64,000 nt of DNA, from assembly GCF_047511655.1 (NCBI RefSeq), contig NC_133394.1, positions 110,754,343-110,818,342 on the forward strand, written 5' to 3'. The position numbers and the translations under genes were made by a program. Under the pieces are notes generated by a model. It had not been told where the DNA came from and ran no database searches. It saw only the letters and a list, made by a program, of their open reading frames with translations. Of this stretch, positions 42,371-54,689 are shown in pieces. Source of the stretch: Castor canadensis. Lineage: Eukaryota > Chordata > Mammalia > Rodentia > Castoridae. Each line of letters opens with the position of its first letter. Positions within the stretch are counted from its first letter, which is position 1.

Positions 42371-42845
42371 ATGGAGCGGCCGCCGCTGCGCGCCCTGCTC
42401 CTCGGCGCCGCCGGGCTGCTGCTCCTGCTCCTGCCCCTCTCCTCTTCCTCCTCTTCGGACGCCTGCGGCCCCTGCGAGCCCGCCGCCTGCCCGGCGCTGC
42501 CCCCGCAGGGCTGCCCGCTGGGCGAGACCCGCGACGCGTGCGGCTGCTGCCCGGTGTGCGCCCGCGGCGAGGGCGAGGCGTGCGGGGGCGGCGGCGCCGG
42601 CAGGGGGCACTGCGCGCCGGGCATGGAGTGCGTGAAGAGCCGCAAGAGGCGGAAGGGTAAGGCGGGGGCAGCAGCCGGCGGCGCGGTGGTGAGCGGCGTG
42701 TGCGTGTGCAAGAGCCGCTACCCCGTGTGCGGCAGCGACGGCCACACCTACGCCAGCGGCTGCCAGCTGCGCGCCGCCAGCCTGCGCGCCGAGAGCCGCG
42801 GCGACAAGGCCATCACCCAGGTCAGCAAGGGGACCTGCGAGCAAG
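42371..42845 (+). CDS. IGFBP7: IGFBP7 coding exon 1 (partial gene, 158 codons + 1 base)
   Basis: Insulin-like growth factor-binding protein 7 (mac25/angiomodulin) is a secreted protein that binds IGFs weakly and also insulin, heparan sulfate and matrix. Visible in this exon: a signal peptide (about residues 1-26, leucine-rich core LLGAAGLLLLLLPL) followed by a serine run; an IGFBP N-terminal domain (about 30-105) with signature CGCCPVC at 57-63; the basic heparin-binding stretch KSRKRRKGK at 89-97; and a Kazal/follistatin-like domain (about 105-158) with VCGSDGHTY at 119-127 and cysteines 111, 113, 120, 131 and 156. The start ATG has G at -3 and +4. The exon ends after the first base of a glycine codon, a phase 1 junction followed by gtgggc, which matches the known exon 1 boundary of the family. 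The full protein is about 280 residues, so the Ig-like domain lies in exons beyond the window. No frameshift or stop is seen. Confidence 0.97.
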
Positions 42846-42999
42846 GTGGGCACCAGCGCTTCCTCTGTGCGCGCGACCCGCTACCCGCCCCTCCTGCCAC
42901 CCGCGACCCTGGGGACAGGTGGGAGGGGAGGCCAGGAGCCAGGACCACGCCTCCCTGCCTCTCTCGCGCTGCTCTTGTTTTGAGTTTGGTGCGTGCGCT

Positions 43000-45475
43000 A
43001 GGAAAGTGAGAAGCCGCAGGACCGGGTGTATCTGTAGAAAAGCCTCAGCCTCCTCCACCCCAAAGCTCACGCAGCTGTGAATAGTCACAGGGTCAAGTCC
43101 AGTCGCAAGAGCGGGAAACCAGAGATTCATTTTCTCCTCTCTTTCTGGACTGGGGGATGTGGAGGGGGCGGAGCTGATGATGATGAAAGGGAGGGAGTGT
43201 CACAAAGTTGTTTGTTTCTTCTTTAATTGACTCGATTGCAAGAATTTTTAAATTGTGTTTTATAATTTTTAATATTCACTTGCTAAAATTTACCAATTCT
43301 CAGTTATCTAGCTAGCTAATTATATTTGTGGGCAAAAATCAAATACAAACTTTGAAGAATCTCTTAACAGTGTAATTTATGTTGTGAACTTTGTGACTTT
43401 TTTTTTCCCTCTTGGTTTTTTTTTGGTTTGGTTTTTGGTTTTTTTGCTTAACTTGCCCCTAGTATGCCCCGTTCAGCGGGAATGCCTTTACGAAGTCTTG
43501 TTTATTTTATTCCATACATGTCCAAACTTGCCATAAATGAAATGGGGAAAATAAAATTCCGACTTGCAAAAAAAAAAAATCCTGAAATAACATTTTCCAT
43601 CAGCAGTATTTTCAAGGGAAAGTTAGAAATCCAGTGTTGGCAGCTGCTCTCCTGGGCCCAGCCAAGGTAGAAAGGGGAAAGGGGAGGGCCGGCAAGGCTA
43701 CTGAGATGAAAGACGCTATTGCTTCTTTCGCACAGTTCATACTTCCTCCAACATTTCCAAGTAACAATTCTTTCTTTAGCACTTTTCCCAGAAGTCCATA
43801 TTCTAATAGGCTGTGTGTCATTCATTTCAAAGTTCACTATTGAAAGCCTTAAATGGTGCAACTCACTGTCAGCTATTTATAGCATCATTGCTGTAAGCAT
43901 ACAAATCACAACCCCAAATAATCCGTGTAGCTGTGGATTTCCCATAGAAACAACCCTTCGTCCCTTTGGATTGCACCAAGAGAAATGTGCATCTTTTAGT
44001 AATTCGTTCCAAATGTTGAAATTTTCTTATAAACATTTCAAGGGCGAATTCTACCCCCCATCCCCAGTCTTTCAAAACCACTAGTTCTTGCCTGATCAGA
44101 GCAGGACATCAGCCTGGTGATTGTTTCAAGTGTTGTCATTTTCTCCTTTGTAGCTCCTTATATTCCTTTCTCTCTCCTCCTGCTTACTTCTCTCAACACT
44201 CACACAGTATGATGGTAAAATATGATGACCAGTAGTCACAGGAACCCAGCACTTCATTATCTTGGACATCTACCTCCTAGCACCGCTCCAGACCAGAAAC
44301 CTTTTGAGGGTATGAACCTGGCTTTTCTTTACATTTGGGAAGAGTTTGGAGATATAATATCTAAAACTAGAAACCCCGATGTAAATTCTTAGCTTTTCTT
44401 CTCTCCCTAAGCTGAGATGGACAGGGTCTGGTCTCTGAAGGGGATTTCTCCTGGCTTCTGATGCGTTTTGACAGTTAGAGATGAAAACGACACAGTGCCA
44501 TGTACTTCTATCCCATTTAGTAGTAGGTCTTTGCAAAGAATAAGAAACGCGTTTTCTAAGTTCCTCCAACCATTTCTGTCCTCGAAAGAAAGTTGAATTA
44601 TGCTTGACTATTGTGGGGAAGAGTTGTTGTAGGATTCGTGTGGTTCAATCTGCTTTTCTGGCCTCATTTAACATACATTTATTGAGCATCTTGCTTGTGT
44701 CTACACTGCTAGAGGCTGTGTAGGCAGGAATGCATAAGGCAAATCTGATCTTGCTGTATGTGTACAGGTTGTAAACTCTTGGTGCACCCTCCCTGAATCT
44801 CCGGAAGGCGAAGCCATCTGCTCGAAAATCTATTTGAAAAATAATGAGCTAATAATCTCAAATCTTGAAGCTGTCATTGTGAATTTAGATCTTACTGAGG
44901 TCCTTGCAGTCATGGGTAACTGGAAGGAGGGATCTGACAACTCGGTTTAATAAAAAGAAGTTGATACAGAGAAGCCAAGGCATGTAATAAAATGGCATTG
45001 ATGGAAGTGAACACAGTGATTCTCTATTCCGATTCTTGTTTACATCTTTAGGTCATGGACTTTTAAATCTGAATTCTTTGGTAATCTCATTTCAGTCACT
45101 TTGACACCTTTGGGTACCATTTCCTTTTCTCCTTTAGAATTAATTCTTATTTATGGAACCAGAGTGTCATTCTTAAGAATCTGAATTCTTAGTTCCTTTA
45201 AGACCAAGTTCAGCCTGCCTACCAAAGATTAGAAAGGTCTTCACAATTTTGGCCTCTTCTTACCAATCTCCTTGATGCTCCAGCCACAAGATGTGTCTGC
45301 CGTTCTTACTTCAACACTGCCTGCTTCTTCATGACTCCACATGCCTTCACAGATGCTGTGCCATCTGTGTGGAATGCCTCCCTACCTACACCCCACCTGT
45401 ACGCACACCTCCGCGTACTCTCCCTCACTTAGCTATCCACCTTGACCTCTCATCTAGCCTTCAAGGATCTTGTCA
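43000..45475. other. IGFBP7 intron 1, proximal unique sequence
   Basis: About 2.4 kb with almost no recognised repeats directly after the CpG island, apart from a possible L2/MIR trace (acatacatttattgagcatc, about 44,670). First-intron sequence close to a promoter often carries enhancers, but no specific site is claimed. Confidence 0.45.
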
Positions 45476-45570
45476 CCTTTTTTTTTTGGCACAACTAGGG
45501 GATTGAACTCAGGGCCTCATACTTTGCTTGCTAGGCAGGTAGTCTACTACTTGAGCCACACCCCCAGTCC
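45476..45570 (-). repeat. ID-like SINE, antisense, with target duplication
   Basis: Poly-T then gattgaactcagggcctcat, gctaggcaggtagtctacta and cttgagccacacccccagtc. Flanks AGGATCTTGTCA (45,464-45,475) and AGGGTCTTGTCA (45,571-45,582) differ once. Confidence 0.9.
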
Positions 45571-45729
45571 AGGGTCTTGTCATTTCCTCTGTAAAGCATC
45601 TGACTCTCTCCCTGCCCCATCATGATGTCCTTGCTCTCCTAGCATTATTCAGCACCCCACCTTTGTTTTAACAAATACTGCACACATGCTGTGACAGTAT
45701 GTGTACAACAGGCGTTATGGGAGAGCAGC

Positions 45730-45960
45730 TGAAATGAGGGACTCTAGAACCCAACTCCCCTGTGGGAATCTTAACTCTACCACTTTCCCACTCTAGCCTT
45801 GAGCAAGTTACTTGACCTCCCTGCCTGTGGGTTTTTCTCACTTGTAAAATGGGGATCATAACTGCAATGATGTCATAGAGTTGTTGTAAAGATTAAATGT
45901 CATGAAAATTACCCACGAAAAGCACTTGATGAACATGAATTATTGCTATTATGCAGCCAG
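45730..45960 (+). repeat. MIR SINE
   Basis: gactctagaacccaactccc ... cttgagcaagttacttgacc ... cttgtaaaatggggatcata ... tagagttgttgtaaagatta is a well-preserved MIR including its core. Confidence 0.88.
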
Positions 45961-46095
45961 AGAGTAAACTCCATGAGGAAAGGGAGTGTTGTTGCTTCAT
46001 ATACCCCCCAAGCACCCAGATCAGTGCCTGGCACATAGCATATGTTTCAGACACACATTGGATGGATGAATGGGTGAGTGAATGAATATATGAAT
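45961..46095 (+). repeat. L2-type 3' end
   Basis: gagtaaactccatgaggaaa, then cagtgcctggcacatagcat and ggatggatgaatgggtgagt resembles the L2 3' end with its GAATGAATGA-type tail. Confidence 0.65.
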
Positions 46096-46795
46096 TGACC
46101 CGCACTCTTCTTGTCTTGGGGTAAGCAGCCTTGAATAAAATTGACACTGTCTCTTTCTCATGGCATAGTGTAAGCTTTAGGTAGAAACAAGTACATGGAT
46201 ATTTCCTCATAATTGTGCAGACTGTGAAGAATTACAACAGGGAACTAGTACTGGGGCTAGGAATGAGTGAGCAGTATCAAGTGATGAGGACAGAGCCAAA
46301 CCAAGATGCTAAGGACCCAACAAGAGGACAGCAAGGCCATTGGGCTGAGCAGAGAATAGGCTCTGCTGCTATAGACCTTCCCCACTGTCTCAGAAGGGCT
46401 CTGAATGTCTGTCTTCCCCGCTACACTGTGAGCATGGTAAAAGAGTGACTCCATCTGTACGAATGCAATGACTGCCTAATAGTTGGATGCTTTGCATATA
46501 TTTGCTGATCAAAGAAGGAGTCCTGTTAGCAAAGTTTCCCTCCCATTTGGAAATGTGGGCAGTGGACACTCCTGTCTGCTCTTTTCTCCTTGCATCTTCT
46601 GCCTTCCTGGAGTCTCAGCCAGGGAATTCATCTGATGTTGATCATCTTCCTCTCCTCAACTATCTTAAACTCTAACTGTAGATGCTCACTTTCCCTCTCA
46701 TACCCCAACATTTCCACATTCCATTGTTGGCTAGAATTAAGTCCAGAAGCTGCTTTGTAAATGGAAAAAAGCTTCAGTAAAGAGTTTGATTTTCA

Positions 46796-47002
46796 AGGCC
46801 AGTCATGGTGGCTCACACCTGTAATCCTAGCTACCCAGGAGGCATAGGTAGGAGGATCAAGATCTGAGGCCAGCCTAGAAAAAAGCTTGAGACCCTATCC
46901 AAAAAATAAAGTAAAAAAAGGGTGTGGAGGCATTGTTGAAGTGTTAAGAGCACCTGCCTAGCAAGTGGGAGGCCCTGAGTTCAAATCCCAGTACCACTAA
47001 AT
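46796..47002 (+). repeat. B1+ID dimeric SINE
   Basis: ggccagtcatggtggctcac, then acctgtaatcctagctaccc ... ggccagcctagaaaaaagc, then the ID-like unit aagagcacctgcctagcaag ... gttcaaatcccagtaccact. Confidence 0.88.
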
Positions 47003-47364
47003 ATTTTTTCAACATTCATTCTTTGAGAAATTCATTTTACACTCATTTTAAGGTTGATAACTTATCATTTAAATGCCTCTATTTTTTACTATCATTCAGT
47101 GAATCTGTGGACATCACCGAAAGTTGAGACACAGGGGTTCCAAAGTCAAATGAAGTTGTTCATGGTTTGGCTTTTCTTGGGGTAGTACAAGGCAGTGTGA
47201 TGCTTTGTTAAATTAACTCAGTCATACCCCAGAGACAGGCTGGGAGCCCCAAGGAGGGGATCCAGATCTGTGAAATGGAGATGCCACTGTGGAAGAGAAA
47301 TGTCCTGATGAAACAGGGACACAAGAGCTGGCTAGGAGGAATGAAAATGTGCTACACATAGGCG

Positions 47365-47750
47365 ATGTACCTTAAAAAAGAAGAAAGTCCTGTCATTTGT
47401 GACAGCACAGTGATATGGAAGACACACTAAGTGAAATAAGCTAGGCACAGCAAGACAAATACAAGCTGTCCCTTTTATGTGGAACCTCAAAAAGTCAAAT
47501 TCATAGGAGCAGAGAGTAAAGTGGTGGTTACCAGAGCCTGGATTGGTTGGTGGGGGTGGTGAGGGAGATTGGGAGATGATGGTCAAAAGACACAAAATTT
47601 CAGTCAGGAGGAAAAAATTAAGAGCTCTGTGGTACATCATGGTGACAATAAATAATAGCCATATGCTGTCCACTTGAAATTGATTAAAGAATAGATGTTA
47701 AGTGTTCTCACCACACACACTCACACACTTACGCACGCACACACACAAGT
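47365..47750 (+). mobile_element. Ancient L1M-type 3' end
   Basis: aagtgaaataagctaggcac ... cttttatgtggaacctcaaa ... agagtaaagtggtggttacc ... agctctgtggtacatcatgg ... catatgctgtccacttgaaa follows L1M 3' sequence. A CA-rich repeat follows. Confidence 0.8.
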
Positions 47751-50700
47751 ATGTGAGGGAACGTACATGCTAAATAGTCTGATTTACCCATTCCACAGTG
47801 CACATGTACATCAAAACATCATGTACACCAAGAGTACATAGTTTTTACTTGTCAGTTAAGAAGACTGCAGCCAGAGACATCCACTGGGGAGCTGCCATAA
47901 TCCCTGCAGGTGTCCAGGCTCCTTCCTCACAAGGCCCTTACTGTCTCTCAGATCTTCTAAGCTGTTTGGGACAGCTTAGACAAAGTCCCAGGCTTTATCT
48001 TACTAGGCACTGCTCACAGTGCCCTGGAGTTGGCTTGTACTAGCCAAATCCTCCTTCAAATCACAAGTTACTCGTCACTTCAAATTACTTCTTTCGGGAG
48101 GCTCTTCCCTACCTCCAATCCCCATCACTCTCTCTCCACTTTCAGATCAGAAAGAGAAAAAAAATCACATCCCTGAGAGTCTGTCCCAGTGCAGTAAAAT
48201 GCCTTTCAAACTTTTCTGGCCTCACATGTCCTTTCTGAGCATAGAAATTTCTAGAATGGTGAGTGAATCTCCAGTTCTTCATTATCACTTTACCCAGTTT
48301 TAATCACTGCCTTGTAGGAAGGATTTGAGAAGCTGGAGCAGCTTGAAAAAGAAAATGGGCAACCTTGAAAAAAAACAGATGTTGAAGGACTTAAGATCCT
48401 TTTAGAGAAAAGTAATCCAGTGAACCAGTTAATGTTTCTTCATAGCTGGGAAATTAGTCATTGAATGGAAGATACCTGACTGTTCTATAATTCTCCAAGG
48501 AAATAGAATTTAAAAGCCTGGAATTAAATTGCCCCAAGCACATTTGGATTACACAGCAGGAAGAACTTTCCAGTAAAAACTGTTGAGTACTGTAACATGG
48601 TCATGAGAATCTCAGTGGGAAAGTTGAGGAATAACCTCTGAGGAGGGCAGCAAATGCAGCAGGGTTTATAACTTTCCAGTCCTTTGTACTCTCCAGCTCT
48701 GAGATGGAAGGATGAACTGAGCAGGCATTTACTGACCTCCTGAAATGAGATTGCCATCCTGTCCCTAGAGCCTGCCCTCAGGGTCCACTGCAGACGTGCC
48801 TCCTAGAAGAAACTGCCTTATAAGGCTCTCTGTTGGATAGTTCAATGACAAACACCCTTGGGTAGAGTCCAAGGGCAGCCAACCTCCCTTATTTTGGGCA
48901 CGGTCCAAAGGCAGCCGGCCTCCCTTATTCTAAATTCCTTCTCCCAGTGGATAAGATTGTAGCGCTTCCTTCACCTCCAGCTGCCCCACACATGATCTGA
49001 CCTCATCTGTGCTTTTCGTTGTAGAACAAACAACATCTTGTTCTTAGTAACAGGTAAAAGGGGAACCCTGAATCATTGTCAAAAGAACTGTAAAGCCAGG
49101 GATATATGAGTGTAACTTCCTTTTGAAATTTAGGAGTGGCAGAGTTAGAAAGTTTTGGAAGGGTTGGAGCCTTGCATGGATATAAAATTAGGAGCCTGCT
49201 TATTCAAGGCAGTTTAGAGGCCGGTACTCTTTATGAGTGAAGGTGGGCTAGGTTAGGAGCACTAAAATATGCATAGAAATCCTCCCAAATCTGTGGATTT
49301 TCTGGGGCAGTCAAGGACACCCCTTTTCCCTTCCACCAGACCACTGAGAGAACATTGAAAGAAAGCCAGGGTTGACAATGTGTGTGTATGGGGGGGGTGT
49401 ATTTTTTACTTAAAATTGAAATTCTGTTTTATCCCCAATTAGATAAATGGCAAAACAATGTGACCCCCTTTGAAAAAGTTAATTTGTTGAATCTCCTTTA
49501 CATTCTACAAAGGAAAGCAGGACGAGGTTAAATAGAAACAGCTGGAGCTAACAGTAAGACCCACCCCCTCAATGTCCCTACCAGGCAGAAAGTTAACAGG
49601 AAGAGAAGAGAGCCGGGCTGGCCAGGAAATTCAGGGAGCGAACACAGAAGCAGGTCAAAGTTACAGAAAGGATGGAGTCTGAAAAATAAGAGAGGTTCAG
49701 ACCAGGTAAGACAGATCTAGTAGCCCAGTGTTGACAAAGCCCCATTCATGTGGTTTGAAGTTACCTACTGTGTTGACAAGGCCAAGGCCAAGCCAACAGC
49801 TTCAAAGAAGAGCTGGCCACTGTGAAAAAGCAACTCTTAACAACTTCAGGAGCAGTGAATAAAAGCACAGAATTATGTGCAAAGATCAAGTTATGTCATG
49901 GATAGGAACGCGCTGTATGAACTGTGCCACAACAAATAACTGAAGCATTTTTATCAACTAGACTATACACTCCTTGGGGGCGAGGACTGTGGGTCCCCAT
50001 GGCACCTTGAAATGAGTACTGGTAACTGACAGTTTGTAGTACTTTACAGTTTGCTTGGGGCTCCAGTAGATGTCCCTCACAGTAGCTCTGAAAGTAAAGG
50101 GAACTACTGTCCCAAATTCCAAGTAAGGAAACTGCAGGTCAGTCATCCCAGCTGGTACTTAAACCCAGGGACTCCATCCAGACTTGTGGTTCAAAGTATG
50201 GCACATAGGCCAGCAGTGTTAGCTGTCTGTGATATTTCATTCATTTATGAATAGGAAATTATTCCAAAACAAAAAGTTTAAAACAAAAGTAATTCAGTCA
50301 AACTCTTAAGTGTGAAAAACTGGAAGAATTTAATGCATTTATTTTGTATAAAACTTAATGAATTTATTTTGCACAAATTTCCTTTCAATGAATTAACAAG
50401 CGGGATATGATACCTTTATGTCTAAATAGGTCTTAAGAGCTCTTTCAATGAACATAAAATAGAATTTCTGTATAATAACAAAGCTTAACTTAATGTTACT
50501 TGGCACACGTGGTATGTCTTAATGTAAATGTCGTAGTACCTTCAGCGGAAGGCAGTGTCTCTTACATGAACGAAGGTGTCCAGAAGAGCTCCATGTGGTG
50601 TGATTTACTTCATACAGATCTCTGAGACCAGTCTGACATCAGGCCAGACTAGAAATCTTAAAGCCCACCTCCTCAATTGTAGTCGGGAGGCTCTTAAAGG

Positions 50701-52450
50701 TCCCTGTGCTGGGGCCCAGGCAAGAGCTCTGGGGGTGTAATGCATGTGCTCTTGATCACTTCCAGACCCCTCTGTTAACTCTGGATAGGGTAGCAAAGAA
50801 AAATCACAGTTAACATTCTCAAGTATTTCCTTTCCCCTAGGGTTTTAACCTGAGTGTTGACTTTGACCTTGGACCTCTACACTGTTCCAGGGTCAATTTT
50901 CTCAGCTTGAATACTTATTCCACATCTAAGGTATGGTCCATGGTAGTGCTACTTTCTTAAAGGAATTTGCATTTTGAGCAGCTAAAGCCTTTTTTTTTTT
51001 TTTTGTCACACATTCAGTGTGAAGAAGGGAAATCACATTGGGGTTTGAGAACTCAACCAAGCAAAATCCATTTTGACTTTCTGAGAGGAGGGGAGAAAGA
51101 GGGCTTTAATATTTAACAGGCAGAGATGTGGCTGACTCCCTGTTCTTTCATGATGTTTTCCTTGAGGAAGGGACATCTCCAGCTTCTACAGAGGCTTGTC
51201 TTTTTCCCTGAGTGAGAAAGGTTCACAGGCACTTCATGCACATCACTGCAGATTACTGGACCAGCAGTGAAGTCTGGAATTGGGAAAGTTTTAGATCTGA
51301 CATCCGTTCTACTCTCTTGTGGCTTGATACCAAGTAAGGAAGAACATTTTATCAAGAAACAGCTCTCCTGGGACTTTCAGAAGGGTTTGAAAAGGACCAC
51401 CCAGAAATGAGGCTTCAGAAATGTGTCAGGGTTAGCCCAAGCCTGCAGGATGCAAAGCCAGCTCCTTCTCCGTGGGGGCCTTCAGAACTCTCTGCTCAGG
51501 AATCCAAATATGAATTTCAGTAGCAGCATTCGCAATTACATGCCAGCCTTGGCTTCCAAAGGACCGCCTTCTGGAAGCCACTGAGCTTTTGATGGAGAAT
51601 GAAATGCATGCACAGCAGCACACTGCTCTGAGGTGGAGGTGGTAAGGCAAGGGACCGTGCAGCGTGGTGGCTTATTAGAGATGCTCAGCCCAGCTGGAGA
51701 GGGCAGGCTGGGGCAGAGATCAAGACGCTGTCAGATATGTGACAGGCCAGGGCTTCCGAGCCAGAGGCTCCTCTCTGCCCAGGTGTGTCTCAGATCAGAG
51801 GCTCAGAGCAGGTAAGAAAAGTTGATCTGACTTGGCTCTTTCTGTACCACCGAGCCTTTGGTTCACTGGAAGATAACTGACAGGGCAGAGCAGGCCTTTT
51901 CCAGACCCAAACATGATACACCAAAGTGAATGGCCCTCCCTCATTGACACCTCCCGATGTACTCTCATCAGAGGCTCTTTCTGCCCAGCCTGTCATTGCA
52001 AGCTGCCCCTTTTTCCTGTCTGGCTGAGCTCAAAGAAATATAGTTTTCTTTCTCCACCTCCCAGCCCTTTACTAGTTACAGTTATGGGCCAGCAGCTGAG
52101 CTTGGCTCAGTCCATTCCCCTAGCTCCATCCCCAGACTCTTGAGCTGTGCCTGGCATGCCACCTCTGCCAGGCAGCCAACTCAGTCCAGGCTACCCAGGA
52201 GAGGTGTTTGTCCCTTCTTTTTCTTGACATTGTCTTGGGATAAAGTTTTTTCAGATGTCTTAGGATCCTATTCCGTTCAGCCTAAACCTATTGCCCTACT
52301 CAGCATAACCCCAAAGATCAGGGAGACAGCCTCCACCCCACAGCAACCACGGACTTGATGGGTCTCCAAGGCTAATCCCAGGCCATCCCTACCAATTGCC
52401 TTCGCCTCTTGTGGTGTGCTGAATTAGCAGCGACCAAGATTGTATGGTAT
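47751..52450. other. IGFBP7 intron 1, mostly unassigned
   Basis: About 4.7 kb of largely unique sequence. It includes a MIR-like antisense trace at 50,050-50,185 (gtaaggaaactgcaggtcag and acttaaacccagggactcca) and the short tandem duplication at 48,863-48,930. No exon is supported. Confidence 0.45.
48863..48930 (+). repeat. Local tandem duplication, about 37-bp unit
   Basis: gtccaagggcagccaacctc-ccttatt and gtccaaaggcagccggcctc-ccttatt lie about 37 bases apart, with a few differences. Confidence 0.85.
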
Positions 52451-52454
52451 ATGT

Positions 52455-52650
52455 GAGGAAATACAGCACAGTCGTTCAGGATGTGCACTTTGGAGTCCCA
52501 TCACCTGGGTTAATCCCCTACGTGCCTCTTAACTACTTGTATGACCCCACGTCCTTCATTCACTGTTTCTTACTGGTGCTAGGAACTTAAGTGAGTTAAT
52601 ACAGGAAAAGCACTTATACCTGATACATAAAAAGGTCTCATTAAGTTCTG
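52455..52650 (+). repeat. MIR SINE
   Basis: gtcgttcaggatgtgcactt, ggagtcccatcacctgggtt, cttaactacttgtatgaccc and gagttaatacaggaaaagca follow the MIR consensus in order. Confidence 0.8.
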
Positions 52651-52740
52651 TTTCATTTCCATTTTTATTGTTTTTAGCATTATAAAACCTAGTATGAGTT
52701 AGTTTGTAAGTGTCTTTGAAACAATAACAACAACAAAAAC

Positions 52741-52862
52741 CCAGGCACAGTGGCACACCTGTGACCTTTAGCACTTGGGAAGCTGAGGCAGGAAGATTGT
52801 GAGTTAGAGGCTATGTAGCCTGGACTACAGAGCAAGGCCCTGACTCAAAAAACAACAAGAAG
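52741..52862 (+). repeat. B1 SINE
   Basis: ccaggcacagtggcacacct ... gcacttgggaagctgaggca ... ggctatgtagcctggactac ... gcaaggccctgactcaaaaa, a typical B1 with A-rich tail. Confidence 0.9.
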
Positions 52863-53769
52863 TGCATTTTGATATCGTAACTATGGCCAAACCAAACACA
52901 ATACTGCCTCCTATGTCTGCAGGTTAGACCTGAAACCTGTGTTGAGGTCTATGCAAACAAAATTCAGGATAATGTTCTTATAAACCCATCCCTGGAAACT
53001 TCCACTTTGCTCTGCAAGGATTCTACAACAGGAAGTCCTGCCCAGTCTCTTAAAAGAGATCCCAGAATCCAAGGTGGATAATGGAATGGGAACCATCCAA
53101 GATGCTAGCTGGTATGCTTTGCTCTGCAACATGGAATACTTCCATCTTCAGCTCAATATCACATGTGCTATTTCTTATTGCACCCTTTATTAGCTCTAAT
53201 CCATAACTTTGGATTCAGAGGTCACTCACATTCAGTGATTATTGGTCTGTCTCTCCCCTGTGTGTTCTGCTGGTATTTTATACACAGTATATTTTCAGTA
53301 ATTTTTTCTGGTTTGTTCATTTCTTTAAAAATTAAAAGTGTTAGCTCCAAACAAGAATGTTAATCAAAGTCAAAGAATGGAGAAAGAAGAGTATAATTAG
53401 TGCCCAGAAAGCACATGCTGGGTATTATTTATGGCTTTTAGAGTCTTATTCGTGGAAATAGTAATTCCTTTGCAGCAATTTACGTGTCTGTTCTTTGACT
53501 TACACACGCAGCCTCAGCTTAGCAGGGACTCATTTTAAAGATCAAAACATTCGCCTTTAAATGGACATATGTAGACTGCACAGGTGCCCACTTTGCACCT
53601 GAGAGATGATAGCATTCACCTCCCAGTGTGGGGTGGAGGAAAAAGAAATGAGAGCATAGGGAGGAGGGTTAGGAAATGGACACCTTTCATGCCCACCAGC
53701 ATCAGCAAGTTAGAGTGAGGTTGGGACTAACAGCCCTCAGGGCACTCGGCCCTCTGTCACCTTGCTGAG

Positions 53770-53935
53770 TAGCGGGTCTCCACCCTGGCTGTACATCGGA
53801 AGCTCTAGGGCAGCTTCACAAAATGCTGATGCCTGAGTGTACTTCAGGATTCGGATATCATTGGTTTGGAAGTGGCCTGTGCAGCAGGACTTGGGATCAC
53901 CTTCCAGACGATGTAATGTCCGTCCCTGGCTCATA
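53770..53935 (+). repeat. hAT-Charlie (MER5/MER58-like) relic
   Basis: ccctggctgtacatcggaag, then cttcacaaaatgctgatgcc, tgagtgtacttcaggattcg and ttggtttggaagtggcctgt resembles MER5/MER58-type nonautonomous DNA transposons. The ends are eroded. Confidence 0.55.
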
Positions 53936-54689
53936 GTCGTTCTCTAATGACTTCCAGTGACTTTCAGAGAGTCTCATTCCCTGGGGAAATTCTAATAATG
54001 ATGGGCCCATGTCCACCCAGCCACCAGTGCTTTGCAGCCGGAGGAGTTCGCAGAGTCTAGGCCACCCCGGGAGTGGAAGCCCTTGGGCACGTGATCACTT
54101 CAAATAGTACAGACAGCCTGAAAGTTTGGCTGCCTCTTACTACCTTGCCTGTGTCTTTGCTCTCATCTGAATTGGATGAAGTGGAAGTGTGTTTACATCT
54201 GCCAGCAGTGTTGGTATTTTGTGAAGTTTGAGTATCACAGTACTTTAAGAAAATTTCACCTAAAGCCACGTGACCCAACCTCTCCATTGTTTCCCTAGAG
54301 ATCTGTTCCTTGAGCCTAGTGCTTTGATTTTCTTTGTTCACCATTGGATCCCCAGGGTAGTCCTTGGGATGCAGTGGGTACCTCCTACATCTTGTTGAAT
54401 AAAATGAGTGAGTCATTAAGGGTGGGCTAATCGTGTGCTCTATTAAAAAGAGGAACCTTCCCACTGATGGAGATCCTCTTTCCCTATCTCCTCTCTGAAA
54501 TCTCTAATAGGACAGAGTGGCTCTGCTCAACTTACAAATCCTCCAACCCAATGGAGCATCCCTTGTCACTCAGCTAAGACCCTTTGGTTGGTATTTTCTT
54601 ACCTTGCCCCTTAAACTTGCTTTCTACTGTCATAAAAGCTCTGAGACTAAGAATAGTGTGCCATTCAATTTTATCATCTCCCCCAGTCA

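Larger units (their letters stand above)
42060..42860. promoter_or_regulatory. IGFBP7: CpG island spanning IGFBP7 promoter and exon 1
   Basis: GC content and CpG density rise abruptly at about 42,060, next to AT-rich L1 remnant sequence, and fall again just after the exon 1 splice donor. The island includes a NotI-type GCGGCCGC at 42,220-42,227 and many GC boxes. CpG islands of this type mark unmethylated promoters in mammals. The IGFBP7 island is known to be silenced by methylation in several human cancers. The boundaries are estimated by eye. Confidence 0.9.

Noticed and set aside
42050-42853. 267-codon open frame antisense to the IGFBP7 promoter and exon 1
   Set aside because: It is a by-product of high GC content: Ala/Gly/Arg-rich, with no domain, and it mirrors the real exon on the other strand.
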